From: Buttiauxella warmboldiae
GTDB lineage: Bacteria > Pseudomonadota > Gammaproteobacteria > Enterobacterales > Enterobacteriaceae
Reading direction: 5' to 3'
Length of the DNA: 62,131 bases
Assembly (NCBI RefSeq): GCF_003818135.1
Contig: NZ_RPOH01000061.1
Span: 1 to 62,131 of the forward strand
This document shows, piece after piece, positions 36,922 to 45,713 of the stretch. Both the position numbers and the translations under genes were made by a program. Under the pieces are notes generated by a model. The model was not told where the DNA came from and searched no databases. It saw only the letters and a list, made by a program, of their open reading frames with translations. The stretch's first letter is position 1; each line of letters opens with the position of its first letter.

Positions 36922-37001
36922 CTATTTAAATTTATTTCCTCAGGACGGTGCAGATAAACAATGCCATATTGTTTTCTTATAATACTTGCGTAAAGAAATA
37001 A

Positions 37002-37016
37002 GGCGGAATTTCCGCC
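37002..37016 (-). terminator. ydcY terminator
   Basis: GGCGGAA (37002-37008) and TTCCGCC (37010-37016) form a short stem. Reading the minus strand it is followed by TTATTTCTTT. It lies 6 bases after the ydcY stop. Confidence 0.55.
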
Positions 37017-37021
37017 CTGGT

Positions 37022-37255
37022 TTAAATAATCTTACCGCCTTTGGTTAAACTTTCACGACGCTGCTCGGCATCCGCTTTATGATGGTGCCCTTTTTGTACA
37101 ATCGCCGCCCGCAAACGCTGCTGTTGCGCATAGCGATCTTCACGGCTCAGTTCGCAATCATCGCTCAACTCAATCAGCAGTTCATTCATCTGTTCAATAA
37201 CATTTTCTGCCACCGCCGCGTCTACGCGTGCAATAACTTCTTCAAGGTGTGCCAT
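37022..37255 (-). CDS. ydcY: DUF2526 protein YdcY
   Basis: A 77-residue protein, equal in length and closely similar to E. coli YdcY (HLEEVIARVDAAVAENVIEQMNELLIELSDDCELSREDRYAQQQRLR...LTKGGKI). It is helical, charged and cytoplasmic, with no known function. In E. coli it lies near ydcX/ydcZ; here it is between the urea operon and an unrelated hydrolase. Confidence 0.9.
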   Translation of the reverse strand: MAHLEEVIARVDAAVAENVIEQMNELLIELSDDCELSREDRYAQQQRLRAAIVQKGHHHKADAEQRRESLTKGGKII

Positions 37256-37306
37256 CGCTTTCTCCTTAGTTTTCGTGCCGCCACCCTAACCTTTTCAGGC
37301 CAGGAA

Positions 37307-38077
37307 TCAATAATTTTGTAGACCGTCATGTTTTTCGCAGAATGCCGCCAAAGCACCAGCTAATGCTGAAGGGTTTTCCCATGACATGCAGTGCCCGCAG
37401 TCGGGTAAAACCGTTGTCGTAATGCTCATGGTTTGAATTTGCGTAAAGTCATCATCAGGTAAAGATCTCTCACCAAAGATAAGCGCTTGTGGTTTTTTCA
37501 ACCGGGCAAACATTTCCAGCCAGTGGTTCCCGGAGATCAAGTTATTCGCGCCCCGCCACACCGCATAAGGTGCGGCGGCCGCTAAACTTCCCGCCCACGG
37601 CCCACTTTCTGCATCGATCATCGCGTGGTGAAGCGTTGCTACGTAATCCCGTTCGCCAGTGCTGCAGATCTGCTGACTGAAAAAACCGCCCCCGGGATGG
37701 AAATTCGGTTCCGAGATAATCAGCCCGCATAACTTGTCTGTTAAGCGTTGTGCAGCCTCAATGCAGATACTTCCCCCCATACTGTGGCCATAGATAAATA
37801 ACGCTGTCAGTTGGAGATGAGAAATCAGCTCGACAATCACTGCCGCCTGCTGCGCAATGGAATAGCTGAAGTCGTCGGGTTTTTCACTGTAGCCGTAGCC
37901 TGGGAGATCGAGAAGAATTGCCCTTCTTCCGGCAAAGTTTTTATCGACAACTACGCGAGGGTATTCATAAGAAGAGGCACATCCAAGACCATGAACAAAC
38001 AGCATTGGTGTTCCTGTTCCTGGGAGATCCAGCCAGCGCACGCAGCATTTTGCTACCGTGGAGAAAAAGGTTTCCAT
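37307..38077 (-). CDS. Alpha/beta hydrolase
   Basis: A 256-residue single-domain alpha/beta hydrolase. The oxyanion region is LFVHGLGCASS, the nucleophile elbow GHSMGGS (Ser in IYGHSMGGSICIEA), and the catalytic His is in LPDCGHCMSWENP. No signal peptide. ATG at 38077 has AAGGATT inside the end of the upstream GNAT gene, which stops 3 bases before the ATG, so the two are co-translated. The substrate is not known; the pairing with an acetyltransferase may hint at a modify/remove pair but this is speculation. Confidence 0.8.
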   Translation of the reverse strand: METFFSTVAKCCVRWLDLPGTGTPMLFVHGLGCASSYEYPRVVVDKNFAGRRAILLDLPGYGYSEKPDDFSYSIAQQAAVIVELISHLQLTALFIYGHSMGGSICIEAAQRLTDKLCGLIISEPNFHPGGGFFSQQICSTGERDYVATLHHAMIDAESGPWAGSLAAAAPYAVWRGANNLISGNHWLEMFARLKKPQALIFGERSLPDDDFTQIQTMSITTTVLPDCGHCMSWENPSALAGALAAFCEKHDGLQNY

Positions 38078-38080
38078 ACT

Positions 38081-38581
38081 TTAATCCTTCGAAGGCGTCT
38101 GAAACGATGTACCCAGTATTTTATTCATATTAATGCCGGTAACGCCAAAACCGTTAGATTCGTAGATCCGCATTGCTTGCTGATTATCAGCCGCCACCCG
38201 GAGTTTAATCTGCTTAAATCCTTCCTGAATAAGCAACGCTTCCAGAGATTTCATCGCTTCACTACCCCATCCGCAACCACGGAATTGGGGAAAGAGATAA
38301 AAGTCGTTGATGTAAGCAGATCTCAGTTTATAGTCCAGTTTGTACCACAGATATCCAATATGTTGTTCTTCACCCAAGTGGGTCTGTGTAATACATACGA
38401 CAACCTGCCCAGCCGTCTTTTCACCGTCAGGTAAACTGGCATCGATTTCTCGACGGGCCTGGAGCAGAGCTTCCGCCTGAGGTAACTGATAATTACTGGC
38501 GATATCAGTTGCATAATCCACAACAAAATAATCAACAAAGGCCAAAAAATCATGGCTTAACATGGGCTTGAACGTAATCAT
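38081..38581 (-). CDS. GNAT acetyltransferase
   Basis: A 166-residue GNAT domain protein: strand IGYLWYKLDY, acetyl-CoA site YINDFYLFPQFRGCGWGSEAMKSLEALL and end LRVAADNQQAMRIYESNGFGVTGINMNK. AAGGATGAG lies before the ATG. First gene of a two-gene unit with the hydrolase. Acceptor unknown. Confidence 0.82.
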   Translation of the reverse strand: MITFKPMLSHDFLAFVDYFVVDYATDIASNYQLPQAEALLQARREIDASLPDGEKTAGQVVVCITQTHLGEEQHIGYLWYKLDYKLRSAYINDFYLFPQFRGCGWGSEAMKSLEALLIQEGFKQIKLRVAADNQQAMRIYESNGFGVTGINMNKILGTSFQTPSKD

Positions 38582-39034
38582 TTCTCATCCTTGTCTTTGA
38601 CAGGTCCGGTAGGTCATACTACGCATTCCGGTAGGCATCAACCATAATGCATTCAATTTCTATTTTAAGAAATTGCTGCCGTTGAAGCTAATACTGTAAC
38701 CCTTCACATTGCTACGAGTGGCATAGAAAGTTTTATCATTCACCAGCATGCGGCATTAAAGTCACTTTTGACACCACCGCAACCGAGTACCTCATCCCTA
38801 AGGCGATTGTCTCGTCTGGACCAGTAATAACGACAATTATTCAACACCCTTTTGGCTTCTTGTGAACGCTAATCATCAGCACAAAACAGAGTTCTCCCCC
38901 GAAGACTTAAGTGCAATCGCCCGAGAATTAGAAAAAACACCCGTCTCTTCCGCCGTTTAGTTGGGCAAAGTTGCAGTAGAGTGGCAAGCGTGAAGATGGC
39001 TCATGCGGAGCCGAAACAGCAGGATGGATGAGAC
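38582..39034. other. Gene-free interval with possible gene debris
   Basis: No complete gene. A 29-codon minus-strand frame (38660-38749) reads like a protein tail (see separate entry). On the plus strand two overlapping frames of about 45-58 codons, ending at TGA 38862-38864 and TAG about 38957-38959, lack starts and are not recognised. The last part should carry the srfABC promoter, but I cannot point to a convincing -35/-10 pair. Confidence 0.5.
38660..38749 (-). pseudogene. Possible C-terminal fragment of a lost protein
   Basis: MLVNDKTFYATRSNVKGYS, ISFNGSNFLK and stop: a 29-codon frame with the alternating polar/hydrophobic look of a beta-rich protein tail. A stop lies just upstream and there is no ribosome-binding site. 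I cannot name the parent family. Chance is possible. Confidence 0.25.
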
Positions 39035-40339
39035 GTGGCAAAAACATTATTGCGCAGCGGCTGCCTTGATGACTTCCTTTCGCTTGGCGAAAACGGGCAG
39101 ACGGTGTTTGACTCAGCGCTACAAATTCGCGAAACGTTACGGCTACGTAGACAACAGGCGGTGGTCGCGAGCCTCGCGATCCCTCAGCCCAACGATGAGG
39201 GCGACCGGGTTGACTGGTATGCGCCATACGAAGGGACCGTTGTCAGCTGGGCGGCAGCAAGTGAAGAGCAACGCAAAAATGCCCTGCGCTATCTCGATAA
39301 TTGCCGGGCCAACGTCGCCTCGCTGAGCCAGCGCTGCCAGCAGGCAGAAAAAACCGCCATTCAGCTTTTTGGTTCGCTGCTCGCCAACGCGTTGCAGTTT
39401 CCCGGCAGCCAGCATGTTTATCTGATCGATGGCAAACCGGTGCTCACCTTCTGGGGCTTTGTCACGCTCAACAGCAACGCCCGCCCCGATCCGCTGGACT
39501 GTTTGCGGAACGACGAAGAACACGAACCGGTTATCGAACGTCTGCCGGAACCACCACCCACCGCGCCGCCGGTCCTGGTGTTAAGTGAACCGGATGAGCC
39601 GCTCTGTTCCGTGGCGGTGCAAACGCCTGCGCCCCCGCCAATTGAGGTGCCGCTTGCGGAAGCTGTTCCAGAAAGTAAACCGGCCAAAAAAACAAAACGC
39701 TGGTTGTTGCCGGCTGCCACAGTCGCTATTGCCGGTATTGCCGCCCCGCTCACTTATTACCTGGTTTCGGCTCCGCATGCCGAACCCGTGGCGCAAGTTG
39801 CCGCTAAACCGCAGGCTATTGCCCCTGCGGCCCTTCAGGCAGAGCCGGTGGCTCATGTTTCCACCCTGCCGGTGGCGCTGGCGGAGGTGGTTGAACCGCC
39901 GGTACCTCAGCCAGAGCCTGTCGCCGTGGACTCTGCGCCTGTTGCTGCTGTATCAAAAGGCGCGCTGATTTTACCGCCTGACTCGCTAAAGATTGGCTCA
40001 ACTAAATTCCTTAACGGCAGCTGGCGCGTGACCATCAACGTACAAGACGCCATCACCGGCAAGCCGCCGACGCTGCGTTATCAGATTGCCAGTAACAAAG
40101 GCAGCGTGCGCCTGGTGCATGGCGACAACATCGCCTGCAAAGCGGAAGTCTTCTCAGGATTAATGCAATCGGGCACGCTGATGATCAAAACCCGCGGCAA
40201 TGCGCGTTGCAGCGACGGCTCGCGTTATCCGCTGCCGGAAATATCCTGCAAACCTGGCGAGAACGGCGTGGCCGAGTGCAGCGGGCGCTACGCGAATGAC
40301 ACCGTTGTCCCTGTGACGTTTAAAAAAGTGGATGATTAA
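39035..40339 (+). CDS. srfA: SrfA, membrane-anchored protein of the srfABC operon
   Basis: A 434-residue protein resembling SrfA, first gene of the srfABC operon known from Salmonella as SsrB/PhoP-linked. An N-terminal globular region (about 1-160) is followed by a proline-rich linker, a single hydrophobic segment (about 222-245, WLLPAATVAIAGIAAPLTYYLV), a second Pro/Ala-rich stretch and a C-terminal domain (about 305-434) with four cysteines in pairs (NIACKAE, NARCSDG, ISCKPG, VAECSGRY) suggesting disulfides in the periplasm. The start is GTG at 39035. It ends 3 bases before srfB. Molecular role unknown. Confidence 0.8.
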   Translation: MAKTLLRSGCLDDFLSLGENGQTVFDSALQIRETLRLRRQQAVVASLAIPQPNDEGDRVDWYAPYEGTVVSWAAASEEQRKNALRYLDNCRANVASLSQRCQQAEKTAIQLFGSLLANALQFPGSQHVYLIDGKPVLTFWGFVTLNSNARPDPLDCLRNDEEHEPVIERLPEPPPTAPPVLVLSEPDEPLCSVAVQTPAPPPIEVPLAEAVPESKPAKKTKRWLLPAATVAIAGIAAPLTYYLVSAPHAEPVAQVAAKPQAIAPAALQAEPVAHVSTLPVALAEVVEPPVPQPEPVAVDSAPVAAVSKGALILPPDSLKIGSTKFLNGSWRVTINVQDAITGKPPTLRYQIASNKGSVRLVHGDNIACKAEVFSGLMQSGTLMIKTRGNARCSDGSRYPLPEISCKPGENGVAECSGRYANDTVVPVTFKKVDD

Positions 40340-40342
40340 TCG

Positions 40343-43315
40343 ATGCTTGCCACTCTCTATCCCTATAAGCCGAGCGTGACGCTCATCAAAGACAGCGGTA
40401 TTCAGTTTCTGGATTTTGGCCTCGCCCCGCAGCCAAACGCTCCCCATACCGGGCGCTTCGTGCGTAAAACGGCAAACGGCCCGCTGCTGCGTCTTGATTA
40501 CGATATTGTGCCGGGCAAATTTACCCTGCCTGGCGCTCAGGGTGCCGCCCCCGAAGTGGTGAAACCGGAAAGCACTGTTACGCTGGGCCATTCGCTAAAA
40601 CTGCTGGATAAAACCTGGCTGCCGCTGCCGTTTCTGCGCTTTAACCCGCCGCGCACTTTTGTTGGCGGCCCGGACAACTGGGCGCGGGTACAGATCCGCA
40701 GCCTTGATACGCCTGATTCGGCTGGCAACACCGTGCGCGTTACTATCGCACTTGATACCAAAATCCTTACCGATGACCACCCGGCAGCCCATCTCACGCC
40801 CACGCAAAGCGACGTGCGTAACGGCGCGCGATTTTCCCTTGCCTGGCACAACGAAGAGATTCACGATTTTATCGATCAGACCTGGGTCGATGGCTGGCTG
40901 CGTGAAGTGTTCAGCCAGTTTGCCACGCGCCATGAATCCAGAAGCGAACGCGAAATCAGCAACGCGCTGAAAACCTTCGAGTATCAGGCGCACTATCTCA
41001 ATATTATCGAGATGCTCGGCGCGCAGCTTTCGCTGCCGGAGGTGAAAATTGTTACCGCCACGCTGCAGGCACCGGCGATCCCGGTCGATCTGGTGCTCGA
41101 CGTGGGCAATACCCATACCTGCGGCGTACTGATTGAAGATCATGGCGCAGCCAACGACGGCCTGCGTCAGACTGCCGAACTGCAAATTCGCTCGCTCAGC
41201 GAGCCGCAAACCATTAACCAGGCGATGTTCACCAGCCGCCTTGAGTTCTCGGAAGCCCGATTCGGCAAGCAGCATTTCTCGGTAGAAAGCGGCCGTGACG
41301 ATGCATTTGTCTGGCCATCGATCGTCCGCGTTGGTGATGAAGCACGGCGCATGGCATCCACCCGTCTGGGTACCGAAGGCGCAAGCGGCATTTCCAGCCC
41401 GCGCCGCTATCTGTGGGACGAAACGCCTGCCGCTCAGGACTGGCGTTTCAGCCAGATGGGCGCGAAAACGCAGCGTGAACCGCTGGCGACCGCTTACCCC
41501 TTAATGAACCTGATGAATGACGACGGGCAACCGCTCTATGCCCTGCCGCTGGAGGAGCGCCTGCCGGTGTTCTCACCGCAGTACAGCCGCAGCTCGTTGA
41601 TGACGTTAATGCTGTGTGAGCTGCTGGCGCAGGCGCTGATGCAGATTAACAGCGTTGGTTCGCGCCAGAGCATGGGCCATCCTAATGCGCCACGCCAGCT
41701 ACGCCATCTCATCCTCACGTTACCGTCAGCGATGCCAAAACAAGAGCGTGAAATCTTCCGCCAGCGCATGCAGGAAGCGGTGGGTCTGGTGTGGAAAGCG
41801 ATGGAATGGCACCCGGTCGATGACGGTTTTAACAGCGAGCGGGATTTCCAGAAAAGCGTGGTTCCGGTGCCGGATGTTCAGATGGAGTGGGACGAAGCCA
41901 CCTGCGGCCAGCTGGTGTGGTTGTATAACGAAGCGCTGGTTAACTCTGCCGGACAGACGGGGAACCTCTTTAACCGCCTTGCTCGCCCCGATCGCCAGTT
42001 AGCCGCCGGCGAACAGCCGGGCAGAACGCTGCGCGTCGCCTCCATTGATATTGGCGGCGGCACGACCGATATGGCGATCGTGCAATATCATCTTGATGAC
42101 GGCGTGGGCAGCAATGTGAAAATCACCCCGCGCCTGCTGTTCCGTGAAGGCTTTAAAGTGGCCGGTGATGACATTTTGCTGGATGTGATCCAGCGCTGCG
42201 TGCTTCCGGCTCTTCAGGCACAAATTCACCGGGCAGGCGTGGCTGATACCTCAGGGCTTATGACCACATTGTTTGGCGAGTCCGGGCGCATGGACACGCG
42301 CGGCACCCTGCGCCAGCAAACTGCGCTGCAACTGTTTATCCCGCTCGGCCACGCGGTGCTGTCGTACTGGGAGAACAGCGATCCTGAGGATCGCCATGCC
42401 ACGCTTGAAGCCACCTTTGGCGAGTTGCTCACCCAGCGCCCAACCGATAACGTGATGAATTATGTTCAACAGGCGGTGCAGCACGCGCTGCCTGCTGACG
42501 CCCCGGCGTTCGATCTGTTCAGCGTGCCGCTGCACGTTGAGCTGGCAGCATTACAGGAGGCACTGCTTGCCGGGCAGTTCACCCTGACCGCGCCGCTACA
42601 GGCCTTGTGCGAGGTGATAAATCACTACTGCTGCGATGTACTGCTGGTCACCGGGCGGCCGGGCTGCCTGCCAGGCGTACAGGCGCTGCTGCGCTACCAG
42701 CAGCCAGTACCGGTAAACCGCATCGTCTGGCTGGATAACTATCAGACCCACGAGTGGTATCCGTTTAGCCAGCAAGGCCGCATCGGCAACCCGAAATCCA
42801 CCGCGGCCGTGGGCGCCATGCTGTGTAGTCTGGCTATGGATCTGCGTCTGCCGGGCTTTAATTTTAAAGCCTCCGATATTCAGGCGTACTCCACGGTGCG
42901 TTATCTGGGCATGCTTGATGGCAACAATATGCTGGCTGATAACAACGTCTGGTATCGCGATATCGATCTCGACGATCCAAAAGCCACCCTCGACACCCGC
43001 CTGCATTTCCCGCTGCGTGGCAATGCCTGCCTCGGTTTCCGTCAGCTTGAGGACGCCCGCTGGCCTGCAACCCCCTTATATACGCTGGCGATTAACTCGC
43101 CGCAGCTGGCAAAAGAGATTGCCGGTGAAGGGGTACTGAACGTGCGCCTGCAGCAAACCCGCGAAGCCGACGCCTTTGTGCTGGCGGAAGCCTGGCTGCA
43201 GGACGGCAGTAAAGTGCCGCTCAGCCAGCTGAGTTTCAAATTAAACACCCTGGCAGGAAGCTATAGCGGTGCCAGCCATTACTGGATCGACAGCGGGAGC
43301 CTGTATCAAAAATGA
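40343..43315 (+). CDS. srfB: SrfB, actin/Hsp70-like ATPase-fold protein
   Basis: A 990-residue protein with two phosphate-binding motifs of the actin/Hsp70 superfamily: DVGNTHTCG at 253-261 (phosphate 1) and DIGGGTTD at 569-576 (phosphate 2). Large segments before 240 and between the motifs have no familiar domain. Blocks such as SSPRRYLWDETPAAQDWRF and FLIGGRPG-like VTGRPGCLPGVQALL suggest the complete fold. It matches the size of Salmonella SrfB (virulence factor SrfB family, about 990). Middle gene of the operon; its stop overlaps the srfC ATG (ATGA). Function is not known; nucleotide-driven assembly or a chaperone-like role is inference. Confidence 0.85.
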   Translation: MLATLYPYKPSVTLIKDSGIQFLDFGLAPQPNAPHTGRFVRKTANGPLLRLDYDIVPGKFTLPGAQGAAPEVVKPESTVTLGHSLKLLDKTWLPLPFLRFNPPRTFVGGPDNWARVQIRSLDTPDSAGNTVRVTIALDTKILTDDHPAAHLTPTQSDVRNGARFSLAWHNEEIHDFIDQTWVDGWLREVFSQFATRHESRSEREISNALKTFEYQAHYLNIIEMLGAQLSLPEVKIVTATLQAPAIPVDLVLDVGNTHTCGVLIEDHGAANDGLRQTAELQIRSLSEPQTINQAMFTSRLEFSEARFGKQHFSVESGRDDAFVWPSIVRVGDEARRMASTRLGTEGASGISSPRRYLWDETPAAQDWRFSQMGAKTQREPLATAYPLMNLMNDDGQPLYALPLEERLPVFSPQYSRSSLMTLMLCELLAQALMQINSVGSRQSMGHPNAPRQLRHLILTLPSAMPKQEREIFRQRMQEAVGLVWKAMEWHPVDDGFNSERDFQKSVVPVPDVQMEWDEATCGQLVWLYNEALVNSAGQTGNLFNRLARPDRQLAAGEQPGRTLRVASIDIGGGTTDMAIVQYHLDDGVGSNVKITPRLLFREGFKVAGDDILLDVIQRCVLPALQAQIHRAGVADTSGLMTTLFGESGRMDTRGTLRQQTALQLFIPLGHAVLSYWENSDPEDRHATLEATFGELLTQRPTDNVMNYVQQAVQHALPADAPAFDLFSVPLHVELAALQEALLAGQFTLTAPLQALCEVINHYCCDVLLVTGRPGCLPGVQALLRYQQPVPVNRIVWLDNYQTHEWYPFSQQGRIGNPKSTAAVGAMLCSLAMDLRLPGFNFKASDIQAYSTVRYLGMLDGNNMLADNNVWYRDIDLDDPKATLDTRLHFPLRGNACLGFRQLEDARWPATPLYTLAINSPQLAKEIAGEGVLNVRLQQTREADAFVLAEAWLQDGSKVPLSQLSFKLNTLAGSYSGASHYWIDSGSLYQK

Positions 43316-45441
43316 ATCCATTAACCTCAACGCTGCTCCCCTTAGTGGAGTGGGTACAACAGACGCGTCACGCTGCCCCACGGCTAGAAAACGAAGCCGA
43401 TGGGCTGCTGTACAAGCTGGCTGCGCTTCAACAGCGTCAGCAGCAACTTGACTTACAGGCGGAACAACCACTCACCCTTGGCCTGTATGGCCATTCGGTA
43501 GCCGGTAAGCACCATCTGCTGACTACGCTGCTGGGCGATAATCATCAACGCATCGAGATTATGCTCGGCGACAAAGTGTTGGATTACCTGACGCACATTA
43601 ACCCCGGCCATGCGCCTGCCGTTGCCGTGCGTTTTACTCGCCGGGAATTGCCGGTTGCACAGCATTATCCGCTGTTTATCACCTTGCACCACGCAGGCAG
43701 CCTGGCCCAGCGCCTGATACGTCAGTATCACGCCGCGCCTGCAGCCCGTGTCGCTCAACCTGATGTGCTGGCAGCAAAACTCAAAGAACTCCAGACGAAG
43801 CGCCAGGCACAGCCGCAGCCTGGGTTGGCGCAGCTGGCCGCTATTGCGCAAACTTATCAGCAAGTCGTGCGTCGTCAGCATCACCTGGATAGTACGCTGT
43901 GGCAGCAAATGGCTGAATTGCTGCCGTGGCTTAGCCGTGCCGACCAGGCCGCGCTGCTGGCCCCGCTGTGGGGCGACAACGCCGCGCTCACCGCCAGCTG
44001 GCTGCGCCTTGCTGAAACCTTGCATCATTTGGGCCACGCGACGCAGGTTCTGGCCCCTGCCAGCCTGCTGGTGGATACTTTCCTGCTGCCCGTGGAAGGT
44101 TTTTTGATCCCCACCACGCCAGAAGGCGCGGAAATCAGCGCCGAGGTGATGGTTTGCCCGCTGATAAACCAACAGATAGCCACTCAGGTCAGCCTGGCGC
44201 AGCAAGATTTGCAGCTGTTATGCGCCGAAATCACGCTTTCGCTCAACTATCAGCCGCGTCTGGCACTGGTCGATGTGGTAGATATTCCGCTCACACAACT
44301 TGACGATTACGCCCGGTCCCTGCAACCCGATAAATTGCTGCTGTGCAATGCGGTAACCGAGCGTCGGGAAGTCAATGCGACAGGTAAAATGCTGGCGCGC
44401 TGGGTGGATCAAACTCAGGCCAGCAACGCCGCCACGCCGGGTTTGATCTGGGCGATCACGCCGCGCGATGCCCGTTTTAACGGTGCTAATCTTGATGAGA
44501 GCGTGCAGCGCATCATCGGCCTGCCGGGTAAGCGCTGGGGGACATTGCAGGCGCTGGACAGCCGCAATATGCAACGTTTGCTGGAATGGCTGGGCGATGC
44601 GCTGGTTCCGGCACAGCGTGCGCTGCACATTGAGATGTTGCAGGCCGCGCTGAATACGGAAATCAGCGCGCTGTTCAGCCATATCACCGACGGCGAAAAT
44701 ATCACTCCGGAACGCGCACGGGCAGATGCCGAAGAGTTAGTGCGCGCGCTGCAATCCCACGCCGCACAGCATGGTGAACTGCTGGCCAGCCTGCTGCCGG
44801 AACGCCATACGCTACAACAACGCTGGGTGAGCTATCAACAACAGCGCCACCAACAGCCTGCCGGATTTACGCTGGATATCGACCTGTTCGCCGACGTTGA
44901 CCACCATGACCACAGCCCGCGCAGCCAGGCTAGCTTTGGCCGCGTGGTGCATCTGCTGTGGATTAACCATCTACGCCAGTTAGCCACACACCGCGAAGCG
45001 GCCCATTTTTCCGGGCTGGATAACAAGCAGCGCCAGGCGCTTTGTCAGCTGTTGATTGTTGCCAGCTATCGCCTGAACCTGCCTGAGCAACTGGAAGCCG
45101 CTTTGCGCCACGGCAGCGGCAGCATGGCACAGGAAATTACCTGCGCAAGTGCGGTATTAGGCGATTTTGTAAGCTGGCTGGGCTATGCCCATGTTGATCC
45201 CGCTTTACGCCCGGCAAGCCGGGTGAACAAAGGGGCAACGGTATTTGCACCGCAAAAGCAGGCGACTGCACACGCACGGCTGGCGCGTTTAGGCGACCAG
45301 CCCACCCGCGGCAACACGCTGTATGTCTACGACTGGCTGGTAGCGCTCTACACCCGTGCCTTAGAGAATATTGACTATCACCATCCGCAGGATGTGAGCG
45401 CTGAGCAGCGAACAAAGCTGAAGCAGCTATTGGCTCGTTAA
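43312..45441 (+). CDS. srfC: SrfC, putative GTPase-like protein with degenerate P-loop
   Basis: A 709-residue protein of the SrfC family. The N-terminus carries a P-loop-like sequence GHSVAGKH (60-67) after hydrophobic strand LTLGLYG, as in dynamin-like or TRAFAC GTPases, but the expected Ser/Thr after Lys66 is His67. A switch-like acidic strand ALVDVVDIPLTQLDDY (around residue 320) and a later NK-like region LLLCNAVTERRE follow. The C-terminal third is helical and Gln/Leu/Arg-rich. Translationally coupled to srfB. Whether it binds or hydrolyses GTP cannot be judged by eye. Confidence 0.8.
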   Translation: MNPLTSTLLPLVEWVQQTRHAAPRLENEADGLLYKLAALQQRQQQLDLQAEQPLTLGLYGHSVAGKHHLLTTLLGDNHQRIEIMLGDKVLDYLTHINPGHAPAVAVRFTRRELPVAQHYPLFITLHHAGSLAQRLIRQYHAAPAARVAQPDVLAAKLKELQTKRQAQPQPGLAQLAAIAQTYQQVVRRQHHLDSTLWQQMAELLPWLSRADQAALLAPLWGDNAALTASWLRLAETLHHLGHATQVLAPASLLVDTFLLPVEGFLIPTTPEGAEISAEVMVCPLINQQIATQVSLAQQDLQLLCAEITLSLNYQPRLALVDVVDIPLTQLDDYARSLQPDKLLLCNAVTERREVNATGKMLARWVDQTQASNAATPGLIWAITPRDARFNGANLDESVQRIIGLPGKRWGTLQALDSRNMQRLLEWLGDALVPAQRALHIEMLQAALNTEISALFSHITDGENITPERARADAEELVRALQSHAAQHGELLASLLPERHTLQQRWVSYQQQRHQQPAGFTLDIDLFADVDHHDHSPRSQASFGRVVHLLWINHLRQLATHREAAHFSGLDNKQRQALCQLLIVASYRLNLPEQLEAALRHGSGSMAQEITCASAVLGDFVSWLGYAHVDPALRPASRVNKGATVFAPQKQATAHARLARLGDQPTRGNTLYVYDWLVALYTRALENIDYHHPQDVSAEQRTKLKQLLAR

Positions 45442-45530
45442 GTTTTATGGGCTGGATAAGTGTCGTGGCACCCACTATCTATGGGGTGTAATGCGGCTAA
45501 ATTTGCTGGAAAAGAAGCGATTTCTCACTA

Positions 45531-45668
45531 CACGATGAAGCGCAGATGCCTTTCGGCGGCGTAAAAGACTCAGGCTATGGGCGTTTTGGTGGCCTTGCAG
45601 GAGTGCGCGAATTTACCGAACTACGCTGGATAACTATGCAGACGCAACCGTGGCCACTGCCATTCTGA
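45531..45668 (+). pseudogene. Aldehyde dehydrogenase C-terminal remnant
   Basis: HDEAQMPFGGVKDSGYGRFGG, then AGVREFTELRWITMQTQPWPLPF and stop. This is the C-terminal signature of NAD-dependent aldehyde dehydrogenases of the benzaldehyde/vanillin type (MPFGGxKxSGxGRFGG...EFTELRWIT). Only about 45 codons remain; in frame upstream there is a stop at 45498-45500 and no catalytic Cys/Glu region. It cannot encode an enzyme. Confidence 0.85.
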
Positions 45669-45713
45669 CGAAAGTGACAAAGGTGGATAGTTCACGCTAT
45701 CCACCTTACAGAT

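Noticed and set aside
36787..37021. Guanidine-I (ykkC) riboswitch before the urea carboxylase operon
   Set aside because: The predicted leader is about 30 bases and the upstream DNA is AT-rich without the conserved ykkC elements.
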